A stretch of 64,000 nt of DNA from Rhodopirellula baltica SH 1. GTDB lineage: Bacteria > Planctomycetota > Planctomycetia > Pirellulales > Pirellulaceae. Below the pieces are notes generated by a model. That model worked only from the letters and a program-made list of their open reading frames with translations. It did not search any database and was not told where the DNA came from. Position 1 is the first letter of the stretch; each line of letters opens with the position of its first letter. The DNA lies in assembly GCF_000196115.1 (NCBI RefSeq), contig NC_005027.1, forward strand, positions 4,216,001 through 4,280,000, read 5' to 3'. A program made the position numbers and the translations under genes. Positions 45,285 through 57,469 of the stretch are shown in pieces.

Positions 45285-48200
45285 TCACTTTTTGCGGACT
45301 TCGATGATGTACTTCAACAAGTCGTTGAACTCTCGACGATTCTTCATCTGCCGCATCAGGTTCTCGGGCATCAACGACACCTCCGACTCGATCACATCCT
45401 CGACGTCGTATTGCGAAATCGTGATGGGTTCCGGTTGAGCGAGATTGCGTAACACAATCTCGTCGTCGTTTTCACTCACACGAATGCCAGTGAAGATCTG
45501 ACCATCCGCCGTCAGCACGCTGACCTGTGCGTAATCCTTGTCAATCAACTTGGACGGGCGGAGCAGGGCGTCGACCAACTCTTCCCTCGAGCGTTTGGTC
45601 GTTGCCTTTTCTAAATCTGGCCCCATTCGCACTGTGCCGGCCGGCGGCGAGTGACACGCAAAGCAAGCCGCTGACGATTCATGGAACAACCGTTTGCCAC
45701 GCTGAAAATTCCCCTTCGCCAAAGCGACCTGAGCCAGCTTGGCTGGTGAAGCGGCCAACAACTCCTTTTCCAACTCTTCGTTCGAGAACACCTCCGTCTC
45801 CGGTGTGACGCTCTCATCCATCAGCTCCTTTTCCAGCGGATGCAACTCAAGAATTTCTTCCGGTTTGTAGAACGTCGTCCGGCCTTTGGTCTCCTCGCGA
45901 ACACGCGAGACGGCCTCTGGACTGACAACAGACGCTTCATTCCCCCAAGTATTCCGAACAAAGGTCAGAACCGCCGCCATTTCGTCGTCCTTCAACAAGG
46001 AACGGAACGCGGTCATGGGCGGCACACCTCGGGCGGGGTCATACGTCTTCCCTGCCACGGTCATTTTGCCCCACACACCATGCAGAGCCATCTTGATCAG
46101 CCGATCTTCGCTCCCGTTGACCCAGGGACTACCGACCAACGGTGGGTAGACGTTTGGTGTTCCCTTGCCGTGAGTCATGTGGCAGGTTGCACAATGCGAT
46201 TCACGCTGATAGATCGTTGCACCCAACTCGTAAGTCTTCCGATCGGCGCCGCTGAGGTGCTTGGGAGGATCAAACTTGACGAACTCAAGTTCTGCGGGCG
46301 CGGCAAACTCGCTTCCGCCCTTCGTATCGACGTTTTCCCAAAAGTGGCGAACCGTCTTGGCTGCAACAACCGCATGCCGGACATCCGATTCCAACAACTG
46401 ATTCAGCAAAGCCTCATTCTTGACGCCATTTCTTTGATGCAACCAAAGTGCTTCCAACAAGTGATGAGCTTCTTTTTCATCGTTGGGATCGAAACTCGCC
46501 ATCCACTTTTGCGTCGCCGCGATGACTTGGTCGGAGTCATGCTTGGTGAGCTCGACTCGAGTCCGATGCCGAACGCCGTTGACGGGGTGTTTGAGATTTT
46601 CAAGCAACGCTTCGATAGACTGGCCCGCGATTTTGACAGGTTTTTGCAGGGGCCGATTCTTGACCGTCAAACGAAAAATCCGCCCGTGAGCGTGGTCACG
46701 ATTGGGGTCACGAATGTTGTGCTGCATGTGGCCGATGATCGCGTTGTGCCAATCGGAAACATAAAGAGCACCGTCTTCGCCGACGACCGCATCGGTGGGC
46801 CGGAAATTGCGGTCGTCACTGTTGAGCAACTCCAATCCTGGCGTTCCCCAAACCTCACCGAACTCGCGGTGTTGCTCTTCCTGATCAGCGGAAACGATTT
46901 TGATGTCCACAGCAGCGACAACCTCATCGCCGTCAAAGAACTCGATCTTTCCGTTGTTGAAACGATCTTCGAAGCCTTTGCGATTCCAGACCTTGAACTC
47001 GGAGATCTGCACGGGCGACGGGAAGTCACCTCGCATCCAAGGGTTGTTCTGCTGCGACGTGTGAGCAAAGTTTCCCTTGTCTCCATCGACGAGCCGTTGC
47101 ACAGGAAAGGTTCCGTTGTTGTATTCGCTCGACTGCGCCAGCTTGGCCGTTTTCGCAATATTCCGGCCCCCGCTGATGACCTCCACTTCCGAAAGGTTCA
47201 TCTGTTGCCGACCATTCACACTGAGTTTGAACCCGGTGATTTTGGCGTCCTTCAGAGCAGGGTGGTCAACAGTGATCAACCCGCCATTTCGAGTGATCTT
47301 AACCGGCCCCGTCTCCTCCTTCAGAGTCTTCTCCGCGGCAGCCTCCTCTTCAACGTCACCTTCTCGATCGAGCTTGTATTGCTTCACCCCCAAGAACCCG
47401 ATCGTGTTACAGATCAGGATGTCGTTTTGAAGTTCTTCAGGAAAATGCTCGGAAGATAGAATTGCATTGGCTGCCACCGGTCGAAATTCTTTCTCCAGCA
47501 GTTTGTGCATTTTAAAGCCATTGCCTTCGGGCCGAACTTGATAGCAACGCCCACCGGTCCCATCGCTGGCATAGCAATAACCCCAGTAGTCGAAACTGGT
47601 GCCGTGCGGATTGGGGGAGTTACCCGCATGTGGAGTGATCGCGAACGTCAGCGGGTCAAATCGGTACATCCCCGACGCCCCAATGTTCAGGTTCTGCTTC
47701 CACGGAGTCTCGTGGTTGTGAACGAGGAAAATCCCGCTTTGCCAATAGATCCCACCGTCTGGTCCGTAAACCAAATTGTTGGCGGCGTGGTGAGTGTCGG
47801 AGGTACCAAGCCCTTGCAAAATGGGGTATCGCACGTCCGCCTTGTCATCGCCATCGGTGTCCTTCAAGAACAACAGGTCAGGTCCGGACGTGACAACCAC
47901 ACCGCCGTTCCAAAATTCAAACCCGAGAGGGTTGTGAACGTGTGCGAAAATCTTGCGGACATCAGCTTTGCCATCGTTGTCAGTGTCCTCCAATATCATC
48001 AAGGAGTCATTCATCTCCTTGCCAGGTTCCCACTTTGGGTAAGTGTTCCAACTGGCCACCCACAATCGTCCATGAGCATCAACTTGCATTTGGACGGGGT
48101 TGGCTAAATCGGGAAACTGAACTTCCGACGCAAAGACGTTGAGCTCGTAACCTTCCGGGACGTTGATCTTCGCCAGAGATTCCTCTGGACTTAAGTAGGC

Positions 48201-49253
48201 GACGCTGCCCTCTTTCATAGCATTGGAACTGGCACTCCCACCACCGATATTTGAGGTCACTTTGACCGGCGGTGGAACATTGCTGTCGTCAGCCTGCAAG
48301 GTTCGCCCATCTGCGGCTGCCCAAATCACTTTGTCGCGATTGGCGGTCATCACGTCGAGCATCACCAATTCATGCTTCAGCACATCTGCGTTGCTTTGCC
48401 CATCCACGAACGTCAACGTGGAACGACTGCCCCAAATGTCATTGCCGTCGGTCGCTCGATACCGGTTGTGCCAGTGCCAGTTTTTGTCCTCAATCGCTTC
48501 GTACAAATCCTGAAGCTCTGCATCAGACGCTGGCTTTTCGCCTAGCAATGCCTGTGAAATGATACCAGCGAGTTGCTTGTAACCAGCCTCATTGAGGTGA
48601 ACTCCGTTGAGCGTGAGTCGCTCGGAACTCGACTGAAACAACTGGTAAGTCGGCGAGAACAAGTCAACAAACTTCGCGCCCGTGATTTCGGCTGCCTCAC
48701 GAGTCGCCTCGGTGTAAGCGGCCAAGTTGACATTCAGTTCCGCCCCATCGGGCAGACTCGCGTCGCCTGTGTTCTCGTAGGCGATCGGACTGAACAGGAC
48801 GAAACGCAGATCCTTTCCGTCATCTTTTTGCACCTGCGTGTAACGCTGAACCAGCTTGATCAATTCATCGCGATGCTCGCCGGCTTTTTCCGGTCCGGCA
48901 AACGACTCGTTGAAACCATAAAAGGTGAAAACAACATTTGGCGCGACGTGCTTCAAATATTCGGTGTCATTGGTGAACCCCTGGTTTCTCGGGCGTTGAT
49001 TAACACGATCCCCCGAAAAACTCATGTTTCGAAAACTGACGTCGAGCCCTTTCAACTGATGCTGAAGAAAGGTTTCGACCCAAGGATCATGCTGCATCCG
49101 ATCGGCCAGGCCGTTGCCATAGATGGCGACGACATCGTTCGATTGGAACTCAAAAGCGTCCTGTGCATCAGCTCGTTGCGCGATGCCCGGAATGACGCCG
49201 GCACATAGAAAGAAAAGGCTCCATTGGAGGACAGTCGTGATCCTTTGCGGCAT
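45285..49253 (-). CDS. 1322-residue secreted PVC-type haem-binding protein with pseudo-SGNH domain
   Basis: The domain order is: signal peptide (about 1-30); an SGNH-hydrolase-like domain (about 35-265); a PVC-type membrane-bound dehydrogenase propeller (about 360-620, with [29 protein letters not shown] and [13 protein letters not shown]); a discoidin-like module (about 690-800); a helical-repeat stretch; and two c-type haem sites, CATCH at about 1019 and CFACH at about 1196, in the planctomycete haem-binding region. In the SGNH domain the nucleophile block reads GNGLADRM, not GDS, so the serine is missing. The family is probably a secreted sugar/polyol oxidase passing electrons to haem; the substrate is unknown. 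ATG 49253 is chosen as the start because the signal peptide begins there. Confidence 0.85.
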   Translation of the reverse strand: MPQRITTVLQWSLFFLCAGVIPGIAQRADAQDAFEFQSNDVVAIYGNGLADRMQHDPWVETFLQHQLKGLDVSFRNMSFSGDRVNQRPRNQGFTNDTEYLKHVAPNVVFTFYGFNESFAGPEKAGEHRDELIKLVQRYTQVQKDDGKDLRFVLFSPIAYENTGDASLPDGAELNVNLAAYTEATREAAEITGAKFVDLFSPTYQLFQSSSERLTLNGVHLNEAGYKQLAGIISQALLGEKPASDAELQDLYEAIEDKNWHWHNRYRATDGNDIWGSRSTLTFVDGQSNADVLKHELVMLDVMTANRDKVIWAAADGRTLQADDSNVPPPVKVTSNIGGGSASSNAMKEGSVAYLSPEESLAKINVPEGYELNVFASEVQFPDLANPVQMQVDAHGRLWVASWNTYPKWEPGKEMNDSLMILEDTDNDGKADVRKIFAHVHNPLGFEFWNGGVVVTSGPDLLFLKDTDGDDKADVRYPILQGLGTSDTHHAANNLVYGPDGGIYWQSGIFLVHNHETPWKQNLNIGASGMYRFDPLTFAITPHAGNSPNPHGTSFDYWGYCYASDGTGGRCYQVRPEGNGFKMHKLLEKEFRPVAANAILSSEHFPEELQNDILICNTIGFLGVKQYKLDREGDVEEEAAAEKTLKEETGPVKITRNGGLITVDHPALKDAKITGFKLSVNGRQQMNLSEVEVISGGRNIAKTAKLAQSSEYNNGTFPVQRLVDGDKGNFAHTSQQNNPWMRGDFPSPVQISEFKVWNRKGFEDRFNNGKIEFFDGDEVVAAVDIKIVSADQEEQHREFGEVWGTPGLELLNSDDRNFRPTDAVVGEDGALYVSDWHNAIIGHMQHNIRDPNRDHAHGRIFRLTVKNRPLQKPVKIAGQSIEALLENLKHPVNGVRHRTRVELTKHDSDQVIAATQKWMASFDPNDEKEAHHLLEALWLHQRNGVKNEALLNQLLESDVRHAVVAAKTVRHFWENVDTKGGSEFAAPAELEFVKFDPPKHLSGADRKTYELGATIYQRESHCATCHMTHGKGTPNVYPPLVGSPWVNGSEDRLIKMALHGVWGKMTVAGKTYDPARGVPPMTAFRSLLKDDEMAAVLTFVRNTWGNEASVVSPEAVSRVREETKGRTTFYKPEEILELHPLEKELMDESVTPETEVFSNEELEKELLAASPAKLAQVALAKGNFQRGKRLFHESSAACFACHSPPAGTVRMGPDLEKATTKRSREELVDALLRPSKLIDKDYAQVSVLTADGQIFTGIRVSENDDEIVLRNLAQPEPITISQYDVEDVIESEVSLMPENLMRQMKNRREFNDLLKYIIEVRKK

Positions 49254-49853
49254 TGTTCGCTTTCTCAGTTGTCGAATCTTGGAGTGCAGTTTCAGCTTTT
49301 GTTCTGCAGGCCAGCGAAACTGGCTGCAAACGAAGCATCCTAACGTGGAGTGACGGAACGTGCACACGTTTTCCGCTGGGGTATCGCGGACTGGTACTGT
49401 AACTTCGTAAAGAACAGACAACAGCATCAAAGAACGACGTAAGCTGTTCACGAAAGCGAATCCCCTGTCGATATGCGACAGCCAACGAACACTTTGCGAC
49501 GTTCACTGAACTGGGGCGTTAAACACCGTACCACCGTCTGGACAAGTCGCGGATTAAGCTTTCAGCTCGGAACGCTCCCGCGAGTCTTCAAGCCGTGGCT
49601 CAATTTATCATGCAACGGATTGGTCGCTTTTCGTGTCTCTGGTTTCCTCAGCATTCCCTATCCGGCGGTCCCTCATAACCGTTCTAGGTCGAACGCGTGG
49701 CCTTCGGCACAAGGAGTTTCTTCGCTTCTCCCATTGACGCTCGTGCTCCGTCCGATTGTTGGTGCAAAAGTCTCTTCAGGCAGCGAATGGATGGCGGTCG
49801 TCGGACCGTTTCTTTGAAAACCAGCGCCGAGCAGTGGCACAGGAGCGGAACGC
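49254..49853. other. intergenic region, nothing recognised
   Basis: About 600 bases between divergent genes. A 114-residue plus frame (49473-49817) has no family features and no Shine-Dalgarno. Promoters for both neighbours must lie here but cannot be named. Confidence 0.5.
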
Positions 49854-50462
49854 ATGAAGACGACCAACGTGGACCATTTGAAGAATGATTTGGCACTGAA
49901 CCAGATCATCGAATCGTGCAACTCGATTCAGACAACCGTCCACAAGGCTCAAATGCTTCCAGTCTCGCGTGGAGAAACCGGACCTCTCCGATGGCGTGAA
50001 TCCTGTGACAAGAAAATCGCGATCGCTGGAGACATCCTTCAGTTCCAACTCACGTTGGAGATGCCACAGGTCACTGACGAGTGCGACGTTGTGCAACTAG
50101 CACTTTCGCGAAGCTACGGTCCCAACTTGATGTTCGATCAAATTGTATCGACCCACATCGATGGAAAGCCCGCTCGGCCGACAAACCATTCCATGCACCG
50201 GAGTTTGGATCTTCATTTCAATGCGATCCAAAGTGGTTCGACCGTTGTCATTCGGTACCAAGTCCGCGTCGACCGCACCGCGGATCCATCAATCGTCGCT
50301 CTCGACAACATCGATGTCCGCTGGGCGTTCCGCTCACAAAGCAAACGCGATGCTGCCCGCAAGGCACACACGGCTTCACCAGGCGTCTCCGCCCCACACG
50401 TCACCGGCCTCGTTCCGGCTGCCCGTGCAAAAGCGTCGGCTTTGACTTCAAGCGTTGTTTGA
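49854..50462 (+). CDS. hypothetical protein, 202 residues
   Basis: No family is recognised. The protein has no signal peptide and begins with a helical segment (MKTTNVDHLKNDLALNQI). Residues 55-160 look like a beta-sandwich: IAIAGDILQFQLTLEM, SGSTVVIRYQVRVDR, DNIDVRWAF. This pattern recalls DUF11-like or adhesion-type domains, but the match is weak. The C-terminal 40 residues are Ala/Ser/Lys-rich. ATG 49854 is preceded by AGGAGCGG, a good Shine-Dalgarno at about 10 bases. Confidence 0.6.
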   Translation: MKTTNVDHLKNDLALNQIIESCNSIQTTVHKAQMLPVSRGETGPLRWRESCDKKIAIAGDILQFQLTLEMPQVTDECDVVQLALSRSYGPNLMFDQIVSTHIDGKPARPTNHSMHRSLDLHFNAIQSGSTVVIRYQVRVDRTADPSIVALDNIDVRWAFRSQSKRDAARKAHTASPGVSAPHVTGLVPAARAKASALTSSVV

Positions 50463-50519
50463 AACGTCTTCCGAACAGAAACGAAAGATCTGGCAATCGG
50501 CGTGCTCCATGCCAGATGC

Positions 50520-51011
50520 TCAGCGTCTCGGGGGGCTTTTATCGACGTTGACTGACGCGAGAGTGTACGCATCCTCTGAACGTCCTTGTTCACGAAGTCG
50601 GGCGGCAATGCGTTCTGCCCGAGCCGCGCGTTTAGATTCGGCTCGTGCGAGTCGATACGCCTGAACATCCGCCTCACTTTGCATCAATGCTAGCCGCTGC
50701 TGCTGAGTGTTCCGATACGCCGAGCTCGCGATTTGACGCTGGCTTGCCAACAGTTGTTGCTGATACTGCGACGCGATCAGGTTGTTTTGTGGATAGCTGC
50801 TGACCAATGCGTTCTGCCCATATGGATTTTGGGCATACTGCGAGCCGCTCGTGAATGAAGTGGGACTGCCTGATGGCGGTCCTCCACCTCGAGAACGACA
50901 CTGGCCAAATGCTTCACCGCCAAAGAACGCAACGGATAACAAAGTCGCTGTAGCGACTAAAACGCCACGTCGGAAATCTTTCGCACCAAAATCATTTGTA
51001 CCGAAATTCAT
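50520..51011 (-). CDS. small exported Gln/Ser/Ala-rich protein
   Basis: The 163-residue protein has a signal peptide (about 1-37, GVLVATATLLSVAFFGGEAFGQ). A Gly/Ser/Gln/Asn-rich segment follows (about 38-90), then an Arg/Ala-rich helical part (RLARAESKRAARAERIAARLREQGRS) that could form a coiled coil. No function is recognised. The start ATG 51011 is decided by GGAG seven bases upstream; ATG 51023 is the alternative. Confidence 0.65.
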   Translation of the reverse strand: MNFGTNDFGAKDFRRGVLVATATLLSVAFFGGEAFGQCRSRGGGPPSGSPTSFTSGSQYAQNPYGQNALVSSYPQNNLIASQYQQQLLASQRQIASSAYRNTQQQRLALMQSEADVQAYRLARAESKRAARAERIAARLREQGRSEDAYTLASVNVDKSPPRR

Positions 51012-51279
51012 TGTGTACTCCATCGCGTCGTCGAAGAATCAAAGGCAACCGACGCCGCCAACGCGACGACTCGTCCTCTACCTAACCAAGGACACTTTCG
51101 CGAAAAAACGTCACGTGAAGTCGATCCAACGCGGGCAGAGCTTATTGAACCGAGCCGGAAATCGAATGAGATTGAACCGGGGATGAGCGACGTCTCCCCT
51201 TTCGGCTGTTCCCTCACCGGTGGAAAATGGATTCGATGTCCCTCTCCTAATTTGTCAGTGACGCTGAAGAGCTCGTGCC

Positions 51280-52695
51280 ATGAATTTTAAGACAACGATC
51301 CTTGCTGCGGCCGTTGCGTTTGCGTTTGTCGCCCCCCGAACAATCCAAAGTAAAGAGCCTGCCATGAAGACCAAATGGGCCATTGTGATTCATGGTGGAG
51401 CCGGCAGCTCACCGGCTCAACTTGGCGACGCATCGAGTAAGCAACGCACCAAAGGTCTGCAACACGCGTTGCAAACCGGTCGCGATATGCTGGCGGACGG
51501 CGCGACGGCCATGGACACGGTTGAAGCCGTGATTCGAACCTTGGAAGACGATCCAATCTTCAACGCTGGACGAGGTTCAGTTGTGACGAACGAGGGACGC
51601 GTCGAGATGGATTCATCGGTGATGGATGGCAAGACACTCGCGTGTGGCGCAGTTGCTGGGGTGACACGGGTCAAGAACCCGATCTCACTCGCACGCCGGG
51701 TGATGACAGAGACGAAACACGTGCTGCTGGTTGGTCCCGGTGCCGACGAGTTCGCGGAAACTCAGCAAGTGCCTCTCGTCGATCCGAAATACTTTCTGTC
51801 CCAACGCGATGGCGATGACGCATCCAGCATTGCTTCGGCAACTCAGGATGAAGACGAATCGCATCTTGGAACCGTCGGCTGCGTCGTGCTGGATTCCCAC
51901 GGCAACCTCGCGGCTGGAACCAGCACCGGAGGCACAGCAAACAAACTGCCAGGTCGAGTCGGTGATTCACCCATCGTTGGGGCGGGCACCTACGCGGCCA
52001 ATGGATTGTGCGCCGTTTCAGGAACCGGCGTTGGCGAAGAGTACATCCGCAACAGTGTCGCGTATGACATCGCCGCGCAAATGCGGTACGCGAATCAGTC
52101 GCTCGAGTCAGCAGTCACCGACATCATGCTGAATCGACTCGATCCGGGTGTTGGCGGATTGATTGCTGTCTCTCAGCAAGGCGAGATCGTGATGCAGCAC
52201 AACACCCCTGGCATGAGCTGCGCAGCAGCCGACAGCACCGGACGTTTCGAAACGCACTTGATTCTCGACAACGGTGGAGCACCGGCGGAAGCGACAACCA
52301 AATCAAACCCATCCGCATCCGACGAATCAAAGATCAGGGAACTGATTCAGCAACAGGCCAGCGATTGGAATGCGGGCAACATTGACGCTTTCATGAAGGT
52401 CTATTGGAAGAGCGATCAACTCACGTTCTCCTCCGGTGGTGACGTGACACGCGGATTCGACGCGACATTGCAGCGATACAAAGAACGCTACCCCACTTCG
52501 GAAAAGATGGGAAAGCTCACTTTCACAGACCTGGAATTCCTTCCGCTGGGTAACTCCGCCATGCAAGTCCTCGGCGTTTGGAAACTTGATCGAATGGAGC
52601 CGATGGAGGGCAAGTTCACGCTCGTTTTCCGACGCTTCCCCGAAGGTTGGAAGATCGTCCACGACCACACCTCAAAGTCCCCCGACTCGCAATAG
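51280..52695 (+). CDS. exported isoaspartyl peptidase/L-asparaginase fused to a SnoaL-like domain
   Basis: The first 340 residues form a plant-type L-asparaginase (Ntn-hydrolase): [11 protein letters not shown] at 36-46, [12 protein letters not shown] at 95-106, and the autocleavage nucleophile T198 in [10 protein letters not shown], followed by [10 protein letters not shown] at 213-222. It should cleave isoaspartyl peptides or asparagine after self-cleavage before T198. A signal sequence of about 24 residues precedes it. The last 120 residues ([55 protein letters not shown]) look like a SnoaL/DUF4440 domain. Such a fusion is unusual. The gene stands alone, with no Shine-Dalgarno seen. Confidence 0.88.
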   Translation: MNFKTTILAAAVAFAFVAPRTIQSKEPAMKTKWAIVIHGGAGSSPAQLGDASSKQRTKGLQHALQTGRDMLADGATAMDTVEAVIRTLEDDPIFNAGRGSVVTNEGRVEMDSSVMDGKTLACGAVAGVTRVKNPISLARRVMTETKHVLLVGPGADEFAETQQVPLVDPKYFLSQRDGDDASSIASATQDEDESHLGTVGCVVLDSHGNLAAGTSTGGTANKLPGRVGDSPIVGAGTYAANGLCAVSGTGVGEEYIRNSVAYDIAAQMRYANQSLESAVTDIMLNRLDPGVGGLIAVSQQGEIVMQHNTPGMSCAAADSTGRFETHLILDNGGAPAEATTKSNPSASDESKIRELIQQQASDWNAGNIDAFMKVYWKSDQLTFSSGGDVTRGFDATLQRYKERYPTSEKMGKLTFTDLEFLPLGNSAMQVLGVWKLDRMEPMEGKFTLVFRRFPEGWKIVHDHTSKSPDSQ

Positions 52696-52820
52696 GAGTG
52701 AACGACCGCCGATCTTCAAAGCAGAAAGGGAACTCGCTGATTCGTTTCCACCCGGCTCGGGTGGTAGACTCTTCCGTCACGGATCAGTGCCACTTCAATT
52801 CCCCTTCGATCGTGACGAGC

Positions 52821-53756
52821 ATGGTTTTCTGCTTTGGAAAGGGCTTCCCAACGCGCGTCGGACTGCTGACGCTGGCATGGGTGATGTCGATCTCAACCAA
52901 CGCATTCGCTATCGATTTCAATCGAGACGTGCGGCCCATTCTCTCAGAGAACTGCTTCCATTGTCACGGGCCGAATGCGGAATCACGCGAGGCCGACCTG
53001 CGACTGGACACTCAAACCGGCTCCCGCCAAGAGCTCTCGGGAAGCCCCGCGGTCGTGCCAAATGAGCCGGACCAAAGTGGACTGATCGAGCGGATTTTTT
53101 CCGACGACCCTGATAGTTTGATGCCGCCGCCCGAGTCGAAACGCAAGCTGTCGGCTCATCAAAAGTTCATTCTCAAATCATGGATCGCCGAAGGCGGTGA
53201 TTACGAACAACACTGGGCCTTCATCGCACCGACTCAGCCAAGCGTTCCTGAGATTGATCAAGCCGCGAGTTCTTCTCATCCGGTGGACCGCTTCATTTGG
53301 AACCGATTGCATGAACGAGGTCTTGAGCCTTCCAAAACCGCTGATCGACGCACACTGATTCGCCGAGTCTCACTTGACCTGACGGGACTCCCGCCGACGC
53401 CGGAACAAGTCAATTCCTTCGTCAATGAGTCTGCTCTGAATGCCTATGAGCGGTTGGTCGATCGGCTGCTTGCTTCCGAACAGTTCGGCGAACGTTGGGC
53501 GAGACCTTGGTTGGACTTGGCTCGCTATGCGGACTCCAATGGGTTTCAAGCTGACCAATTGCGAGACAGTTGGGCCTATCGGGATTGGGTCATCAACGCG
53601 TTGAATGATGACATGCCGTTTGATCAGTTCACGATTGAACAACTCGCCGGTGACTTGTTGCCGAATGCGACGATCGATCAAAAATCGCAACAGGCTTCCA
53701 TCGCACCGTGCCGTGCAATGTCGAAGCCGGCGTACACCCAGAAGAAAACCGGGTGA
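52821..53756 (+). pseudogene. 5' part of frameshifted PSCyt1-DUF1549 protein
   Basis: The reading frame begins at ATG 52821 with a signal peptide (to NAFA). A c-type haem-binding motif CFHCHGP follows in the planctomycete cytochrome domain (PSCyt1; [18 protein letters not shown]). DUF1549 then begins ([55 protein letters not shown]). At 53680-53684 a run of five A breaks the frame: with six A, codons would continue as [19 protein letters not shown], the family sequence. Here the frame runs on for 24 unrelated residues and stops at 53754-53756. The rest continues in another frame (53708-55909). Joined, the protein would be 1029 residues, normal for the family. Confidence 0.85.
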
Positions 53757-55909
53757 ACCAAGTCATCGACCGCGTCAATGCGACGGCGACAGCATGGTTG
53801 GGAATGACCATCGAATGCGCGCAGTGCCACGATCACAAATACGACCCGGTCAGCCAAAAGGAATATTACAAGCTCTTCGCGTTCTTCAACAACACACCAA
53901 TGGAAGTCGAAAACCCAAGCGGCAAAGGCGTGTCGTTTGACTTCTGGGGTCCCAAAATGGACCTGCCACTACCTCCAGATCAAGCGAGCAATCGAAGCCG
54001 CCTGCAAGCCGAAATCGCTTCGCTCGAAGCCAAAAGAAACGCGGTGTTAGAAGCAGGTGATTTCGAGAACTGGACACAGCAACTCTCAATCGCGCTCGAC
54101 AACCAACCTGAATTCAAAACGCTTTCAATCGCCTCGGTCAGTTCGACCGGTGACGAAGAGATGAAGATTCTCGATGACCAGTCGGTCTTGTTCACAGGCA
54201 AGCTTCCCGACAAGACTGTCTACGAGATCCACTGTGATGAGATTCCCGCAGATGTCATCGGATGGAAAATCGAAGCGTTGACTCATCCGAGTCTTCCCGG
54301 AACAGGCCCGGGCCGCGGCGATGCCGTCCGGTCCAACTTCATCTTGAGTGAATTCGAGGTAGAGATTGTTTCGAAGGAAGGCAGCCCCACCCAACGTCTG
54401 GACCTGCATTCAGCATCCGCCGACTATTCCCAGCCCGCATGGAACGTCGCCAACGCCATCGACGGTGATCTCAAAACGGGTTGGGCGATTGCATCGAAAT
54501 TCCAACAATCGCACTGGGCACAGTTTCTACTTCAAACGCCACTTCGCCAAAGTGAAGACTCAACGTTGCGATTCCGCTTGGAACAACGCTACGGAAGAGG
54601 CCGAACGATTGGTCGCGTGCGTCTTTCAGCGCTGTGCGGCAATCCACTCGCAATCAACGTCCCCGAACAAGTCGCGAAAGCGGCCAAGAAACCTGCGAAA
54701 GATCGATCCCCCAGTGACTTTGCAACGCTCGAGAGTCACTTCGAGAAAACCAACCCGAAGGCGAGGGCACTCCAACGAAAGATTCAAAAACTGACGAAGC
54801 AACTGGAATCAACCCAGCCCGCCACCACGCTTGTCATGGTGGAGATGGAAGAGCCACGCGAAACCTTTGTGATGCAACGTGGCAACTACTTGTCACCTGG
54901 GGACCGAGTTTCACCGGGGACGCCGATGGCTCTTCATCAAATGAACGAGGACCTTCCAAAGAATCGCCTGGGGCTAGCACGTTGGTTGGTCGATCCCGCG
55001 AATCCGTTGACCGCCCGTGTGACGGTCAATCGCTGGTGGGCTCAATTGTTTGGTCAGGGAATCGTAGACACGCTGGAAGACTTTGGAACGCAGTCATCGC
55101 CACCGACGCACCCCGATTTGCTCGACTGGCTGGCCCTTGAATTGGTCGAATCAGGTTGGTCGATGAAACATGTCCTGAAAACGATCGTGATGTCGGAAAC
55201 CTATCAACAGGACTCCAAAGTTCGGGCAGATCTGATCGAGGCCGACCCGGCGAATAAATGGTACGCGAGGGGACCGTGTTTTCGCATGTCAGCGGAGATG
55301 ATTCGCGACAATGCTTTGGCGGTCAGCGGATTGCTCTCCGCAAAAATGCACGGTCCTCCAATCATGCCGCATCAGCCGACGGGAATTTGGCGTCAAGTAG
55401 GGCGGAACGAACCGAAGTGGATCGCGGCAACGGATCAAGACCGATACCGACGCGGCGTTTACGTGGTTTGGCGACGCGCCGCACCTTACCCCAGCTTTGT
55501 GAATTTCGATGGTCCCGATCGAAGTTCTTGCGTGGTGGGTCGGCCGAGAACCAACACGCCGCTGCAGGCACTGACATTGCTCAACGATCCGGCTTACGTC
55601 GAAATGGCTCTCGCTCTGGCAAATCGCATCTTATGTGAACACCCTGACGGGAGCGACTCCGATCGACTTTCGGCGGCATTCGAAATCGTTTTGTCGAGAC
55701 GACCAGCCCCCCAAGAATCCGCTCGGTTGATGACGTTCCTTGATGAGCGAAAGCAGCACCTTCATTCCAATCCCGAGCTTGCCAAGTCGCTCGTTCGAGA
55801 GCAATCGTTTCCGAACAACACTGTTTATCCATCCACAGAAGAATTGGGCGCATGGTTCTACGTCGCGAACGTCCTGTTGAATTTGGACGAGACAATCACG
55901 AAGGACTGA
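53708..55909 (+). pseudogene. 3' part of frameshifted PSCyt1-DUF1549-DUF1553 protein
   Basis: This frame begins with [17 protein letters not shown] and continues with CAQCHDHKYDPVSQKEYYKLF, the conserved end of DUF1549. A discoidin/LamG-like middle follows (about residues 150-330 of this part, e.g. ISAVSSTGDEEM through LHSASADYSQPAWNVANAI). DUF1553 ends the protein: LPKNRLGLARWLVDPANPLTARVTVNRWW, LKTIVMSETYQQDS, RTNTPLQALTLLNDPAYVEMA. No Shine-Dalgarno precedes ATG 53708, so this half is not expected to be translated on its own. The DUF1501 partner follows 44 bases after the stop. Whether the break is real, a slippage site or a base error cannot be told from one sequence. Confidence 0.85.
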
Positions 55910-55953
55910 AACCTCCCCGCAAATCCCTCGACTCATTGAGATGATCGTCGAAG

Positions 55954-57435
55954 ATGAAAACCTATCGATCCAAACAACGAATCAATGTGTCCGCTGCGGC
56001 AGCAATGTCAGCGAACCAGACGCGTCGACAACTCTTTCAGCGTGCCGGCATGGGCCTCGGAGGATTCGCTCTGACATCGCTGTTCCAGTCTGAACAAAAC
56101 GCAGCGTTCGGACAGGAGAAAATTGGATCCGCGGTTGGAACACACCATCCAGCTCGCGCCAAAAGTGTGATCTACATCCACATGGTGGGCGCCCCGTCGC
56201 ATCTGGATCTGTTCGATTACAAACCGGTTTTGCAGGAGCGTTCGGGACAACTATGCCCGGATGAGTTCTTCAACGGAAAGCAATTGGCATTCATTCGTGA
56301 ACAACCGAAGTTGTTTGGCACCCCAACGGACCAAGCTTTCCAATTCCAACGTTGTGGAGAATCAGGAGCACAAATTTCGAACCTGATGCCCAACCTACAG
56401 ACGGTCGCCGACGAATTGTGCTTCATCAAAACGCTGCATACGGACCAATTCAATCACGCACCCGCCCAAATGTGTTTGCTCAGTGGTTTCGAGCGATTCG
56501 GCCGGCCCAGCATCGGTTCGTGGGTCAGTTATGGGATAGGAAGTAAAAACAAGAACCTACCGGACTTTGTCACGCTGATCACGGGTCAAGTTTTGGGAGC
56601 GGGCAACAGTGCATGGGGAAGCGGCTTTCTGCCAACCGTTCATCAGGGAATTGAATTCCGCAGCCAGGGTGACCCGGTCCTTTTCTTATCTAATCCCGAG
56701 GGCATGCGGCCGTCGGACCGTCGAAAGGTTGTCGATGCCGTCAAGGATCTCAATGCTTTGCGGTTGGATGATGTTGGTGACCCTGAAATCTCGACCCGCA
56801 TCAGCCAATACGAGATGGCCTATCGGATGCAAACCTCCGTTCCCGAGTTGATGAACATCGATAATGAAACGGCCGACGTTCATCAGATGTATGGCACCGA
56901 ACCGGGAAAAACGAGCTTCGCCAACAATTGCTTGCTCGCCCGCCGTTTGGTCGAACGTGGAGTACGTTTTGTACAACTGTTCGACCAAGGATGGGACCAC
57001 CATGGAAACATCGAGAATCGCTTGGCGGCAAAGACGAAAGAAGTGGATCAACCGATCGCTGCGTTGATCAAAGATCTCAAACAGCGAGGCATGCTGGACG
57101 ATACGCTCGTGGTCTGGGCCGCTGAGTTTGGTCGCACTCCGATGGCACAGGCGAGCAACGGTGGTGGCACGCCGACGAAAGTCGGACGAGATCACCACAA
57201 AGAAGCGTTCACGATCTGGATGGCGGGCGGCGGAACCAAACGTGGTCACACCCATGGTGCGACCGATGAACTCGGCTACGGGATTGTAGAAAATGGCGTG
57301 CACATCCATGACTTGAATGCCACCATTCTTCATCTGCTAGGGATCGATCACCAAAGACTCACCTTCCGCTACCAAGGACGCCAGTTTCGACTCACCGACG
57401 TACACGGAAACGTCGTCAACGACATCATCAGTTGA
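55954..57435 (+). CDS. DUF1501 protein (sulfatase/alkaline-phosphatase-like), Tat-type leader
   Basis: DUF1501 proteins belong to the alkaline-phosphatase superfamily and are encoded beside PSCyt1-DUF1553 proteins in planctomycetes. The leader includes [18 protein letters not shown], a twin-arginine signal. Visible blocks are [18 protein letters not shown] near the N-terminus, [61 protein letters not shown], and [20 protein letters not shown], in family order. The 493 residues match the family. The substrate is unknown. The Tat leader places it outside the cytoplasm. It follows the frameshifted gene by 44 bases and would normally be its operon partner. Confidence 0.88.
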   Translation: MKTYRSKQRINVSAAAAMSANQTRRQLFQRAGMGLGGFALTSLFQSEQNAAFGQEKIGSAVGTHHPARAKSVIYIHMVGAPSHLDLFDYKPVLQERSGQLCPDEFFNGKQLAFIREQPKLFGTPTDQAFQFQRCGESGAQISNLMPNLQTVADELCFIKTLHTDQFNHAPAQMCLLSGFERFGRPSIGSWVSYGIGSKNKNLPDFVTLITGQVLGAGNSAWGSGFLPTVHQGIEFRSQGDPVLFLSNPEGMRPSDRRKVVDAVKDLNALRLDDVGDPEISTRISQYEMAYRMQTSVPELMNIDNETADVHQMYGTEPGKTSFANNCLLARRLVERGVRFVQLFDQGWDHHGNIENRLAAKTKEVDQPIAALIKDLKQRGMLDDTLVVWAAEFGRTPMAQASNGGGTPTKVGRDHHKEAFTIWMAGGGTKRGHTHGATDELGYGIVENGVHIHDLNATILHLLGIDHQRLTFRYQGRQFRLTDVHGNVVNDIIS

Positions 57436-57469
57436 TGCCTTTGAAACGGTCATTCCGGAGAGTGCATCA

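Noticed and set aside
45840..47459. 539-residue plus-strand frame opposite the haem protein
   Set aside because: Antisense shadow; the minus strand has clear haem motifs and propeller blocks.
49473..49817. 114-residue plus frame in the 49.3-49.9 kb spacer
   Set aside because: No start signal or family; composition like translated non-coding DNA.
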